Positions 45,257-54,068 of a stretch of DNA of 64,000 nt are shown one piece after another. The notes beneath the pieces are model-generated. The model had not been told where the DNA came from, searched no databases, and was given only the letters and a program-made list of their open reading frames with translations. Within the stretch, counting starts at the first letter, position 1. Every line of letters begins with the position of its first letter. The position numbers and the translations under genes were made by a program. Source of the stretch: Thiosocius sp963719025 (GTDB lineage: Bacteria; Pseudomonadota; Gammaproteobacteria; Chromatiales; Chromatiaceae); contig CAVRBK010000058.1 of NCBI GenBank assembly GCA_963719025.1, forward strand, positions 37,913 to 101,912, written 5' to 3'.

Positions 45257-46534
45257 ATGCTAGATCCAAAACTTCTCCGCACCGATCTCGAGACCGTCGC
45301 CGAAACCCTCGCGCGTCGCGGTTACCAACTCGATACGGCCCGGGTTACCGAACTGGAAGAGCAGCGCAAGGCGCTCCAGGTCGAAACCCAGGATTTGCAG
45401 AACGAACGCAATACCAAGTCCAAGTCGATCGGCAAGGCCAAGGCGGCGGGTGAGGATATCCGCCCGCTGTTGGACGAGGTGGCGACCCTCGGTGATCGTC
45501 TCAAGGCGGCAAACGAGTCGCTTGGCACCGTGCAGGAGGCACTGCGTGAGATGGCACTTAACATGCCGAACCTGCCGCACGCCAGCGTGCCGGAGGGCAA
45601 GGACGAGGACGACAATCGCGAGGAACGGCGTTGGGGTGATCTGCCGACCTTTGAATTCGAGCCGAAGGATCATGTCGATCTCGGCGATGCGCTTTCCATG
45701 CTGGATTTCGATGTCGCAGCAAAATTGACCGGCTCGCGCTTCGCCGTGATGAACGGCCCCTTGGCCCGCCTGCATCGCGCCTTGGCGCAGTTCATGCTGG
45801 ATACCCACACGGCAGAGCACGGCTACACCGAGACCTATGTCCCGTACATGGTCAATCCGGACAGCCTGTACGGCACCGGCCAGTTGCCCAAGTTCGAGGA
45901 GGACCTGTTCAAGCTTGAGGGTACGGATTATCACCTGATCCCGACGGCCGAGGTGCCGCTGACCAACCTGGTGCGCGATGTGATCGTCGAGGACGGCTAT
46001 ATGCCGCGGCGCTACGTCGCGCATACACCCTGTTTCCGCTCTGAGGCGGGGTCCTATGGAAAGGATACGCGCGGCATGATCCGTCAGCACCAGTTCGACA
46101 AGGTGGAGATGGTGCAGATCGTACGGCCCGGCGACTCCGAGGCGGCGCTGGAGGCCCTGACCGGGCATGCCGAGGCCATTCTGCAGAAACTGGACCTGCC
46201 TTACCGGGTGGTAACCCTGTGCACCGGTGACATGGGTTTCTCGGCATGCAAAACCTACGATCTGGAGGTCTGGCTGCCGGGCCAGGGGAAATACCGCGAG
46301 ATCTCGTCCTGCTCGAACATGGGTGATTTTCAGGCCAGAAGAATGCAGGCCCGCTGGCGCAATCCCGACACCGGCAAACCCGAACTCGTGCACACGCTGA
46401 ATGGTTCCGGGCTGGCTGTTGGACGCACCCTGGTGGCGGTGATGGAAAACTACCAGCAGGTGGACGGGAGCGTTCGCGTTCCGGACGCTCTGCGGCCTTA
46501 CATGGGCGGCATTGAAGTACTTGCGGCTGGATAA
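45257..46534 (+). CDS. serS: Seryl-tRNA synthetase
   Basis: The 425-residue class II synthetase (E. coli 430) has the N-terminal tRNA-binding coiled coil (residues about 28-105, KALQVETQDLQNERNTKSKS), the serine site TAEVPLTN, motif 2 CFRSEAGSYGKDTRGMIRQH QFDKVE, and motif 3 NGSGLAVGRTLVAVMENYQ. It charges all tRNA-Ser species, including the one at 52.1 kb. Start ATG lies close behind the DUF190 gene, so crcB, DUF190 and serS probably share a transcript. Confidence 0.97.
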   Translation: MLDPKLLRTDLETVAETLARRGYQLDTARVTELEEQRKALQVETQDLQNERNTKSKSIGKAKAAGEDIRPLLDEVATLGDRLKAANESLGTVQEALREMALNMPNLPHASVPEGKDEDDNREERRWGDLPTFEFEPKDHVDLGDALSMLDFDVAAKLTGSRFAVMNGPLARLHRALAQFMLDTHTAEHGYTETYVPYMVNPDSLYGTGQLPKFEEDLFKLEGTDYHLIPTAEVPLTNLVRDVIVEDGYMPRRYVAHTPCFRSEAGSYGKDTRGMIRQHQFDKVEMVQIVRPGDSEAALEALTGHAEAILQKLDLPYRVVTLCTGDMGFSACKTYDLEVWLPGQGKYREISSCSNMGDFQARRMQARWRNPDTGKPELVHTLNGSGLAVGRTLVAVMENYQQVDGSVRVPDALRPYMGGIEVLAAG

Positions 46535-46673
46535 GGGAAAGGGGCAACTTCGTCGCCTGAGGCGCTACGGGGCGCCGGGGCGGGTCTTGATGTCGGTCAA
46601 TCAGCCCTCTACCTCGCCGCGGCGATGTAAAAGACGTCTATTTATCAATTATCTCGAATAGGGCATGCTCCGG

Positions 46674-46694
46674 GCATGGGAGATTTACCCATGC
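46674..46694. repeat. Inverted repeat upstream of the TonB-receptor gene
   Basis: GCATGGG and CCCATGC are separated by AGATTTA in the 295-base gap between serS and the receptor gene. It lies about 136 bases before the receptor start. No T-run follows, so an operator or mRNA hairpin fits better than a terminator. The rest of the gap shows nothing I recognise. Confidence 0.4.
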
Positions 46695-46829
46695 ATTACA
46701 GGGAATGATGATGCCCGAATCCTCCATTGGAGCAGTATCGAAGCGCGGCCGCGCAAGGCGGGCGCGGGGATGTGCCCTGTCCTTTGCTGGTCTCCAAGTC
46801 GCCTCTTTCCCAGTCACTGTCTCTGAAGC

Positions 46830-48947
46830 ATGTTCCATGCCAATCCCTTGCCTATGAGCTATTCACGATTTGCCGTCTTCATTGTCGCCGTGGCCGCGTC
46901 TACGGGCGCGCAAGCCCTTGATAATCAGAAACTCAAACATTTTCTATCGTTAAGCCTGGAAGACCTGGTGGCCCAGAAGGTGACGATCGCGACCAACACC
47001 GCGAAATCGCTGGGCACAGCGCCGTCCGTGGTCTCGGTTGTCACCGCCGACGACATCAAGGCCACGGGTGCGACCGACCTTGCCGATATCCTGCAAAGCG
47101 TTCCGGGCATTCATGTGTTCTACAACCATTTCGGCATGCGGCCACTGATCAGTTTTCGTGGCGCCAACAACAAGCAGACCCTGGTGATGGTGGATGGCGC
47201 GCCGGTCAGCGATCTGATGTGGCGCATCGGCATCTTCTGGAAGGGAATCCCCGCCAGCATCATCGAACGGGTGGAGATTATCCGCGGCCCCGGTTCCGCC
47301 TTGTTCGGAACAGATGCCTCGGCCGGTGTCATCAACGTGATCACCAAGACCGCAGGGGCGATCGACGGCACCCGGGCTGCTGTGCGACTTGGCAGTTTCG
47401 ATTCGCAATCGGCGACCCTGGAACACGGTGGGAAATGGAACGGACTGGACATCGCAATGACCGCCGATCTGTCCAAGACAAATGGGCATTCGCCGCGGAT
47501 TCGTGCAGACGCACAGACGCGTAACGATCTGGCGACCGGCACGAGTGTCTCGCATGCGCCCGGCGATGCACAGTATGGCTGGGACAGTGCCGATCTGAGA
47601 TTTTCCGTGGCCGACGAGAACTGGCGCATGCAACTGGCTTACGCCCGGCACGATGACCTCGAGACCGGCATGACCGGTGCCGGGGCAATCGATCCGGTGA
47701 CGAGCGGGCAGGATTCGCGCCTCAACGTCAAGGTGGCGTACGACAACGAACAGATCAGCGAGCACTGGGGCGCAAAGGGCGAACTGCAATACCGGCATAT
47801 CGATTATTCCTCGGGCGAAGGATTCCAGGAATGGCCTGCCGGTTATGAAGATTCGGGTGGTGGCGTCTATCCGAAGGGTGTTATCAATCGAATGCGCTCT
47901 GCCGAACATGCCGTTAATGCCGAGGTCAGCGGGCTCTACAAGGGCTTCGAAAGCCATGCCCTGACGGTGGGAACCGGGGTGAGATGGCAGGATATCTACC
48001 GCGTGGAGCAGTGGGTCAACAGCGGTGTGGATGCTACGGGGGCTCCTTTGCCACCGGGTGGGCCGGTCATTGAACTGACCGACACCCCTTATGCCTTCGC
48101 ACCGGAAAAAGCGCGGACTATCACCTACCTGTTTGTGCAGGACGTCTGGTCGATCAATGATGATTGGGAACTGACAGCAGGCGCCCGCTATGACCACAAC
48201 TCTGACTTTGGCGATGCCCTGACCCCACGAGTTGCGCTTGTCTGGCAGGCCAGCGATGAAATCACCGCGAAACTCCTTTACGGCCAGGCCTACCGCGCGC
48301 CGTATTTTCAGGAACTGTACACCACGACCTCGTTCTCCTTGCCGAATGATCAACTGGAAGCCGAGCGTTCGGAAACCTGGGAGTTGTCACTGTCGTACAT
48401 GCCAACGCGGGATTTTCGCATCGGTGGCAATGTGTTCCGTTTCGAACAGAGTGATTTCATCACCACGCGTGCCGTTGCGGGGCTGCCGTTGCCGCAGTTT
48501 CACAATGCCGGTAAACACGTGATCAACGGGATCGAACTCGAATCGTGGTGGCAGGTCAGCCCGGACGTCCGTCTTTCCGGCAACTATGCGTTCAACGACC
48601 CGGATGACAGCCAGTTCCGTGCGATAGGTTCGCCGCAACACCAAGCTTATCTGCGGGCAGACTGGGAGTTCCGGCCAGGCTGGAATTTGAATGTTCAAAC
48701 GAACTGGATTGGCAAACGCGACCGGTCATCCACGGACCCGCGCCCGGCGGTGGATGATTACGCCATCGTTGACTCGACGCTGCGTTACGCGGGGGTAAAG
48801 AATTGGGATTTTGCGTTCTCGGTGCGCAATCTGTTCGATGCGGATGCCAGGGAGTACACGCGTTCCTCGATTCCGGACGACCTCCCGTTGCCGGAGCGCA
48901 GTTTCTACGTGGAAGCGCGTTACGACCTCGATAGTCTGTGGAAATAG
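46830..48947 (+). CDS. TonB-dependent outer-membrane receptor
   Basis: The protein has up to 705 residues; an in-frame ATG at 46854 (MSYSRFAVFIVAVAASTGAQ) starts the signal peptide more cleanly and may be the true start. The plug domain (about residues 55-165) has SVVTADDIKATGATDLADIL QSVPGI and ERVEIIRGPGSALFGTDASA GVINVITK. The rest is a 22-strand barrel ending RSFYVEARYDLDSLWK. The LSLEDLVAQKVTIAT opening is common in receptors linked to signalling genes. The YfiR and hybrid kinase genes follow on the same strand, so the receptor may sense or import a ligand that feeds into them. Confidence 0.92.
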   Translation: MFHANPLPMSYSRFAVFIVAVAASTGAQALDNQKLKHFLSLSLEDLVAQKVTIATNTAKSLGTAPSVVSVVTADDIKATGATDLADILQSVPGIHVFYNHFGMRPLISFRGANNKQTLVMVDGAPVSDLMWRIGIFWKGIPASIIERVEIIRGPGSALFGTDASAGVINVITKTAGAIDGTRAAVRLGSFDSQSATLEHGGKWNGLDIAMTADLSKTNGHSPRIRADAQTRNDLATGTSVSHAPGDAQYGWDSADLRFSVADENWRMQLAYARHDDLETGMTGAGAIDPVTSGQDSRLNVKVAYDNEQISEHWGAKGELQYRHIDYSSGEGFQEWPAGYEDSGGGVYPKGVINRMRSAEHAVNAEVSGLYKGFESHALTVGTGVRWQDIYRVEQWVNSGVDATGAPLPPGGPVIELTDTPYAFAPEKARTITYLFVQDVWSINDDWELTAGARYDHNSDFGDALTPRVALVWQASDEITAKLLYGQAYRAPYFQELYTTTSFSLPNDQLEAERSETWELSLSYMPTRDFRIGGNVFRFEQSDFITTRAVAGLPLPQFHNAGKHVINGIELESWWQVSPDVRLSGNYAFNDPDDSQFRAIGSPQHQAYLRADWEFRPGWNLNVQTNWIGKRDRSSTDPRPAVDDYAIVDSTLRYAGVKNWDFAFSVRNLFDADAREYTRSSIPDDLPLPERSFYVEARYDLDSLWK

Positions 48948-49130
48948 AAAACAAGGAATGGTGGATACGGTGCAGGACGTACCGAAAGTGAAGACGAACC
49001 CGACACGGCATCGACACGATGCAAGTGGGGTCCCGCGTTCGCCAGCGAAAGGACGCGCGAGGATGTCAGCCAACGGGGCAAGCCGTCGACACGCTGCGAT
49101 GTCGGGTGGCGGTGGTACCGGAGCGGGCCG

Positions 49131-49691
49131 TTGAAACGCATTCGCTTCAAAACGCCTTTGTTTTTCTTGTCCTGGCTTGTCTGTACCTGGGTGCCGGCGC
49201 CGCTTATCGCGGATGCCGATGAAGACGCACGTCTGCTCAAGGCGGCTTTTGTCTACAATTTTGTGAAGTTCACAATCTGGCCCGAATCTGCGACGGATGA
49301 TCTTGCCTCACCCCTGCGCATGTGCACGTTTGGCACGGACATGCTGGTGCAGACACTCTCCAGGCTCGGCAACGAAAAAATCAGGAGCCGGGACGTTGAA
49401 ATCCTCCGGCTCGAGGCCCTGCAGCCCGCCTGGGACTGCCAGGTGCTGTATATCGCCGATTCGGAACAGGGCCGGTTCGCGCAAATCTTGGACCTTGTCG
49501 ATGACAGCCCTGTCCTGACCATCAGTCAGGCGCCCCGATTCGCCAATTCCGGCGGTATTATTCAGCTCTATCAGGACGGAGACAGGATTCGTTTCATCAT
49601 CAATAACGATACGGCCCGGCGGGCCGGCCTGAAACTCAGTTCGAGGCTGCTCGACCTGGCTGATGTCATCGACAGTTGGGAGGCCCCATGA
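49131..49691 (+). CDS. YfiR-family (DUF4154) periplasmic protein
   Basis: The 186-residue protein starts at TTG, with a signal peptide (FKTPLFFLSWLVCTWVPAPL) cut near IADA. The family pattern is clear: LLKAAFVYNFVKFTIWPES near the start, CQVLYIADSEQGRFAQIL, and GGIIQLYQDGDRIRFIINND TARRAGLKLSSRLLDLA at the end. In Pseudomonas YfiR holds the diguanylate cyclase YfiN inactive from the periplasm. Here the partner is a hybrid histidine kinase whose ATG overlaps the stop codon, so YfiR probably controls that kinase. Confidence 0.9.
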   Translation: MKRIRFKTPLFFLSWLVCTWVPAPLIADADEDARLLKAAFVYNFVKFTIWPESATDDLASPLRMCTFGTDMLVQTLSRLGNEKIRSRDVEILRLEALQPAWDCQVLYIADSEQGRFAQILDLVDDSPVLTISQAPRFANSGGIIQLYQDGDRIRFIINNDTARRAGLKLSSRLLDLADVIDSWEAP

Positions 49692-52054
49692 GCCTGCTGC
49701 ACGATGCCCCGATCAAGCAGAAGCTGTACGCGATAATCCTGTTTACGGCGGCAACCGTGCTGCTGATCGGTCTGATCATGTCGGTTGTTTTCAAGTTTGC
49801 GGCAGCGCGTGACGAGGGTACGGCGCGCCTGCAGGCGCTGGCCAGCGTACTCGCCGCCAACAGCCGCGCCGCTTTGGCGTTCCGTGATCCGGAAACCGCT
49901 GCGGAGGTACTGGAGACGCTGTCTACCCAGGACGATGTGGCGTGGGCAGTGATCACTCAGTCGGGTGGTGATACGTTCGCGGATTATTCAGTCGGAGGTA
50001 TCGACCCTGCGGCAATGGAGAAAGACCACAGGGCATTTGGAAGTTTCCTGTTTCGCCTCCTTCGCGTCGATCAACCGATTGTTCTCGATGGGCGCGTCAT
50101 TGGAAATCTGACCATCGCGGGCGATATGCGGCGTATGCGCAAGGCACTGGGTCAAGAGGTGTTCCTGGCGTTCGCCCTGTTTGTCGGTTCCATGTTTCTT
50201 GCGCTGTTGCTGACGATTCGTTTGCAAAGGATTATCTCCGAGCCGGTGCGGCGTTTGCGCGACGCCATGGGCGAAGTGGGCACGACGCGTAATTTCTCGC
50301 GGCGAGCAGAGCGTGTCAGCAATGATGAACTCGGCAGTCTTACCGATGGATTCAACGAGATGATTGGTCAGCTCAAGGCGTATGACGATGAGCTCACCGG
50401 GTATCGCGATGACCTCGAAAGCCAGGTTATGTCGCGTACCCGGGAACTGGAGAATGCCAAGCAAAAAGCCGAGGCGGCGAGCCTGGCGAAGAGCGATTTT
50501 CTCGCCACCATGAGTCATGAAATCCGCACCCCGATGACCGGTGTAATCGGGTTCACCGGGCTGTTGGAAAAGACCGCGTTGGATACGAAGCAACGCGATT
50601 ACACCCGCATCATCAGCAGCTCGGCCAAGAGCCTGCTGGACATCATCGATGACATTCTGGATTTCTCGAAGATGGAGGCCGGCAAGGTCGAACTGGAAAC
50701 CCAGGATTTCGACCTGGAGCGTCTGCTGTCCGATGTCCGCGTGTTGTTTTCACCGAAGGCAATCGACAAGGGTCTGACGCTGACCACCTCGATAGCACAC
50801 GACGTACCAACCATCCTGAACGGTGACCCGGTCCGCTTCCGCCAGATCCTGACGAATGTCCTGGGTAACGCCGTCAAGTTCACCGATCGTGGCCAGATCG
50901 ACCTGCATGTCGAGCCCGCGCCCGATAGAGGGGAACAGGTCGGCCTCGTTGTGACCGTGAGTGATACGGGCATCGGAATCCCGCCGGATCAGCAGGAGAG
51001 GCTGTTTCAGCCTTTCGAACAGGGCGATGGTTCAATCACCCGGCGCTATGGGGGAACCGGTCTCGGCTTGGTCATCACCCAACGTCTCGTCGATCTGATG
51101 GATGGCGAAATATCGGTTTACAGCGTTCCCGGCCAGGGATCGAGCTTCACGATCGCGGTTTATTTCGATCCGCCGGCCGAGCCCGATTTTCTGCTGCGCG
51201 AAAGGATCGATTCAGCGCTTGATCCAGAAGCGTCCGGGACATCGTCTGCGCCTGAAGGAGCCGCGGGTTCGGGGCTCGCCGGACTGAGAATCCTCGTGGT
51301 CGATGACAGCATCGTCAACCTGACCCTCGCAGAGGCGCTGTTGCGTGACTACCAGGTGAGGGTGGTAGCGGTGGAAAGTGGTGACGAGGCGTTGGCCGTG
51401 GTTGGTACGGAACGGTTCGATCTCATACTGATGGACCTCGAGATGCCGGAAATGAGCGGTATGGATGTCGCGAGGAAGTTGCGCGAAGCACACCGTTCCA
51501 CCCGTGATGTACCTATCGTTGCGGTGACTGCGCACGCCTTTCCGGAAAAGCGTCGCGAGGTCATCGAGGCCGGTATGAATGATCTGTTGGCGAAGCCGTA
51601 TCTGCCTGACCAGTTGTATGCCGTTATCGCCAAATGGTGTGGCGGTGTTGCTGCAAGTGACGCAGCAGGGCCTGGTACAGTTGCTGTCAGCGATCCCGGT
51701 GTCGTTTATGACCGGCAGAAGGCGCTTGATTTGACGGGCGGCGATGAAGAACTGGCCAAATCCATGCTCGGCGATTTTCTCAGCCGGATGTCTGAAACCG
51801 AACGCGCCATTCGCAATTCACTGTCGGAACGCGACTATTCCAGTTTACTGCAGCAGGTACATACCCTGGCCGGCGCATCGGCTGCTGTAGGCGCCAGCCG
51901 GGTGCAATCGCAGGCGACCTATGTGCAGAACTGCCTGGAACTTGCACCGTTGCCGGAACAACAGATCACCGGCGGCGTTGCCGATCTGCGGAATGAGCTG
52001 AGGCGATTCCACGATGCCGCGACTGCTGGCCACGGCAATGCCAGGACGCGGTGA
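49688..52054 (+). CDS. CHASE8-HAMP hybrid sensor histidine kinase with REC and Hpt domains
   Basis: The start is the ATG overlapping the yfiR stop (ATGA), giving 788 residues. Order: membrane helix (about 10-33), CHASE8-like periplasmic domain (NSRAALAFRDPETAAEVLET), second helix (about 150-172), HAMP, HisKA with the phospho-His in SHEIRTPMTGVIGF, HATPase (NVLGNAVKFTDRG, VSDTGIGIPPDQQ, GGTGLGLVI), REC (ILVVDDSIVNLT with phospho-acceptor in LILMDLEMPEMSG, and LAKPYLPDQL), and a C-terminal Hpt (LLQQVHTLAGASAAVGAS). This is the BarA/GacS layout, and a GacA/UvrY regulator lies 2 kb downstream. Confidence 0.93.
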   Translation: MSLLHDAPIKQKLYAIILFTAATVLLIGLIMSVVFKFAAARDEGTARLQALASVLAANSRAALAFRDPETAAEVLETLSTQDDVAWAVITQSGGDTFADYSVGGIDPAAMEKDHRAFGSFLFRLLRVDQPIVLDGRVIGNLTIAGDMRRMRKALGQEVFLAFALFVGSMFLALLLTIRLQRIISEPVRRLRDAMGEVGTTRNFSRRAERVSNDELGSLTDGFNEMIGQLKAYDDELTGYRDDLESQVMSRTRELENAKQKAEAASLAKSDFLATMSHEIRTPMTGVIGFTGLLEKTALDTKQRDYTRIISSSAKSLLDIIDDILDFSKMEAGKVELETQDFDLERLLSDVRVLFSPKAIDKGLTLTTSIAHDVPTILNGDPVRFRQILTNVLGNAVKFTDRGQIDLHVEPAPDRGEQVGLVVTVSDTGIGIPPDQQERLFQPFEQGDGSITRRYGGTGLGLVITQRLVDLMDGEISVYSVPGQGSSFTIAVYFDPPAEPDFLLRERIDSALDPEASGTSSAPEGAAGSGLAGLRILVVDDSIVNLTLAEALLRDYQVRVVAVESGDEALAVVGTERFDLILMDLEMPEMSGMDVARKLREAHRSTRDVPIVAVTAHAFPEKRREVIEAGMNDLLAKPYLPDQLYAVIAKWCGGVAASDAAGPGTVAVSDPGVVYDRQKALDLTGGDEELAKSMLGDFLSRMSETERAIRNSLSERDYSSLLQQVHTLAGASAAVGASRVQSQATYVQNCLELAPLPEQQITGGVADLRNELRRFHDAATAGHGNARTR

Positions 52055-52089
52055 GTGTGCCGTGGCAGCATGTGAAAACGAAAGGGAGA

Positions 52090-52179
52090 TGGCGGAGGGA
52101 CAGGGATTCGAACCCTGGGTGGGCTCTCACCCACGACGGTTTTCAAGACCGTTGCATTCAACCGCTCTGCCACCCCTCC
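52090..52179 (-). tRNA. tRNA-Ser (anticodon UGA)
   Basis: The reverse strand gives a 90-base class II tRNA: acceptor GGAGGGG pairs with the 3-prime CCCTCC plus G73 and an encoded CCA. The anticodon loop CTTGAAA has anticodon TGA, and the long variable arm (GTGGGTGAGAGCCCACC) is typical of tRNA-Ser. The T-arm is GGTTCGAATCC. Confidence 0.97.
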
Positions 52180-52356
52180 GGTGTTAAAGCGAGGCCGGAA
52201 GGATACCGGAATTTCCCCACAAGACAACTGTCTTTTAGGCTTGATGTTCGATTTGACTGACCCCATTAGTCGGGTATCCTTGGCGAAACTTTATAGACCG
52301 CCTTTTGGTCTTAGTTCCAGACTTTCAACGCATTTACTGCCCAGGAGGCAATTGCA

Positions 52357-53028
52357 ATGAATCGTTACGAGAATGTTGTCGCACACAGTGGTGGCGAGGT
52401 CGTATCCAGCAACAAGGTTCTTAAAAACACCTATCTGCTGCTCTCCGCGACCCTCGGTTTCAGTGCCGTGATGGCATTGGTCTCAATGATGATCGGCGTA
52501 CCGCCAATCGCATACCTCGGGTCGGTGATTGTCGCGATGGTGCTGGGTATCTTCGTGCTGCCGCGTTTCGCCAATTCCAGCAAGGGGATCGGGGTCGTTT
52601 TCCTGATCACAGGCCTGTTGGGATTCGGACTGGGTTCCATTCTGAGCATGTACCTTGCGCTGCCTAACGGCCCGCAGGTAATCGCCACGGCGTTTGCCGG
52701 AACCGGAATCATCTTCCTTGGGTTGTCGGGCTATGCACTGACGTCGAAGCGCGACTTCAGCTTCATGGGCGGCTTCCTGTTCGCCGGCATGATGGTGGTC
52801 GTACTGGCAATGGTGGCCAATATCTTCCTGCAGATGCCCGCACTGTCGCTCGCCGTCTCTGGCGGCATCATCCTGATCATGAGTGGTTTTATCCTCTTCG
52901 ATACCAGCCGGATCATTAACGGCGGCGAAACCAACTACATCATGGCGACCTATGGCCTGTACCTGAGTATCTTCAATATTTTCATCAGCCTGCTGCAGAT
53001 CCTTGGGATCATGGGCGGCGATGACTGA
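52357..53028 (+). CDS. yccA: Bax inhibitor-1/YccA family membrane protein
   Basis: The 223-residue protein has seven membrane helices, starting after the cytoplasmic NRYENVVAHSGGEVVSSNKV. ITGLLGFGLGSILSMYLALP and the C-terminal FDTSRIINGGETNYIMATYG LYLSIFNIFISLLQILG match YccA, which in E. coli associates with and modulates the FtsH protease. AGGAGG precedes the ATG and a terminator follows. Confidence 0.93.
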   Translation: MNRYENVVAHSGGEVVSSNKVLKNTYLLLSATLGFSAVMALVSMMIGVPPIAYLGSVIVAMVLGIFVLPRFANSSKGIGVVFLITGLLGFGLGSILSMYLALPNGPQVIATAFAGTGIIFLGLSGYALTSKRDFSFMGGFLFAGMMVVVLAMVANIFLQMPALSLAVSGGIILIMSGFILFDTSRIINGGETNYIMATYGLYLSIFNIFISLLQILGIMGGDD

Positions 53029-53051
53029 TTCGCCAAGCCAGGCGATAACCG

Positions 53052-53077
53052 AACCCCGGCCCTGCGCCGGGGTTTTT
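53052..53077 (+). terminator. Rho-independent terminator after yccA
   Basis: Stem ACCCCGGC/GCCGGGGT with a five-base loop CCTGC and a TTTTT run, 24 bases after the yccA stop. Confidence 0.9.
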
Positions 53078-53100
53078 GCTATCTGAAGGGGGCATTCTCG

Positions 53101-53283
53101 ATGGAATGGATGCAGATTCTGGGGCTGGTCGCCGGCATCATGATGCTGTTTTTCCTGTGGCCGGCCTATAAGCACTGGTCCGCCAACAGTCCGAAGGCGG
53201 AGGCCGGCGACTGGCAGGCCGTGGTATTGCCGCTTCTGGCGGTGGTTGGGCTGATTGTCCTGTTGATCATGTCGGTGCGGTAG
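53101..53283 (+). CDS. Small two-helix membrane protein
   Basis: The 60-residue protein has two hydrophobic helices (ILGLVAGIMMLFFLWPAY and VVLPLLAVVGLIVLLIMSV) joined by a polar segment KHWSANSPKAEAGDWQA. An AAGGGGGC ribosome site is near the ATG. I do not know its function. It is followed without a gap by the rfbB relic. Confidence 0.65.
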   Translation: MEWMQILGLVAGIMMLFFLWPAYKHWSANSPKAEAGDWQAVVLPLLAVVGLIVLLIMSVR

Positions 53284-53478
53284 ATGCGACGCCTGCTGGC
53301 GACTGGCGGGGCCGGTTTTGTCGGCAGTCACTTTGTTCGCCTTGCGCTGAGGCAGCCCGGCGTAGATGTCTGAAATGTTGATCTGCTCACCTGGGACGCG
53401 AAAATCGATTTCAGCAGCGGTTTACGCGCGACCGTTGAATGGACGCTTGAGCCTGAAAATAACCGGAATACGCTCTAA
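53284..53478 (+). pseudogene. rfbB: dTDP-glucose 4,6-dehydratase relic (internally deleted, stop codon)
   Basis: The frame from 53284 reads MRRLLATGGAGFVGSHFVRL ALRQPGVDV, a TGA stop, then NVDLLTWDAK, which is the N-terminus of RfbB (Rossmann TGGAGFIGSH, then VVNVDKLTYAG in the family). It jumps directly to FSSGLRATVEWTLEPENN, matching the C-terminal FxxGIxxTVEWYL of the same family, and stops at 53476. About 270 residues are missing, and the internal TGA confirms decay. The two ends of one gene therefore remain around a large deletion. Confidence 0.78.
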
Positions 53479-53636
53479 ATTCGCGTGCTGCAGCGAAAAA
53501 GCGGAACAATGTTCCTATTTGCGTCGTTCATGCCGCTAAAAGATTGAAATTGCGCGTACTGGTGTTTTATTGTCGGTGCATGGCTTTGACGTTTCGGTCT
53601 CAATTTGGACCGCGCATCGAGCCAGAGGTGCAGACA

Positions 53637-53927
53637 ATGGATAACAAGAAACGCAGTGAACGCAGACAGAAGATCCGTGATTTCATAGATGCGAACAGCA
53701 AGAGCCAGACCACCGGCGCGCTCTATGCGCTTATTTATGGCCCCTTTGGTCTCCTCTACTCGAACCCGAAGTTGGCCTTCCTGTTTCTCGTGGCAGCGAT
53801 TGGACTCGGCTTTGTCTACTGGCCCCTGATCGGATTGCTTTGGTTGATTTGCCTGATTCTCGCGCCTTTCCAGGTGCGCAGGTATAACCGCAAGATCCGT
53901 CGTAGCGCCCGATTCCTCGTGACCTGA
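53637..53927 (+). CDS. Small membrane protein of unknown function
   Basis: The likely start is the ATG at 53637 (MDNKKRSERRQKIRDFIDAN), giving 96 residues; a longer frame upstream overlaps apparent non-coding DNA. A basic N-terminal helix is followed by a hydrophobic stretch TGALYALIYGPFGLLYSNPK, two membrane helices (AFLFLVAAIGLGFVYWPLIG LLWLICLILAPF), and a basic tail YNRKIRRSARF. I do not recognise a family. Confidence 0.6.
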   Translation: MDNKKRSERRQKIRDFIDANSKSQTTGALYALIYGPFGLLYSNPKLAFLFLVAAIGLGFVYWPLIGLLWLICLILAPFQVRRYNRKIRRSARFLVT

Positions 53928-54068
53928 GCCGGGCCACCGGGCGTGTTTGCGGAGTGAGAAATGCTCGCTGAACCTGCATCGTTTGACGACGACTCGCCCC
54001 TGCGTGCTAGCATCGTGACGGTACAGACCCGCTCACAGTAAAGCCGCAGTCAGCCATCGTTCCTGCCC

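Noticed and set aside
46950..48353. A 467-codon reverse frame opposite the TonB receptor
   Set aside because: The forward frame encodes a clear receptor with plug and barrel; the reverse product matches nothing.
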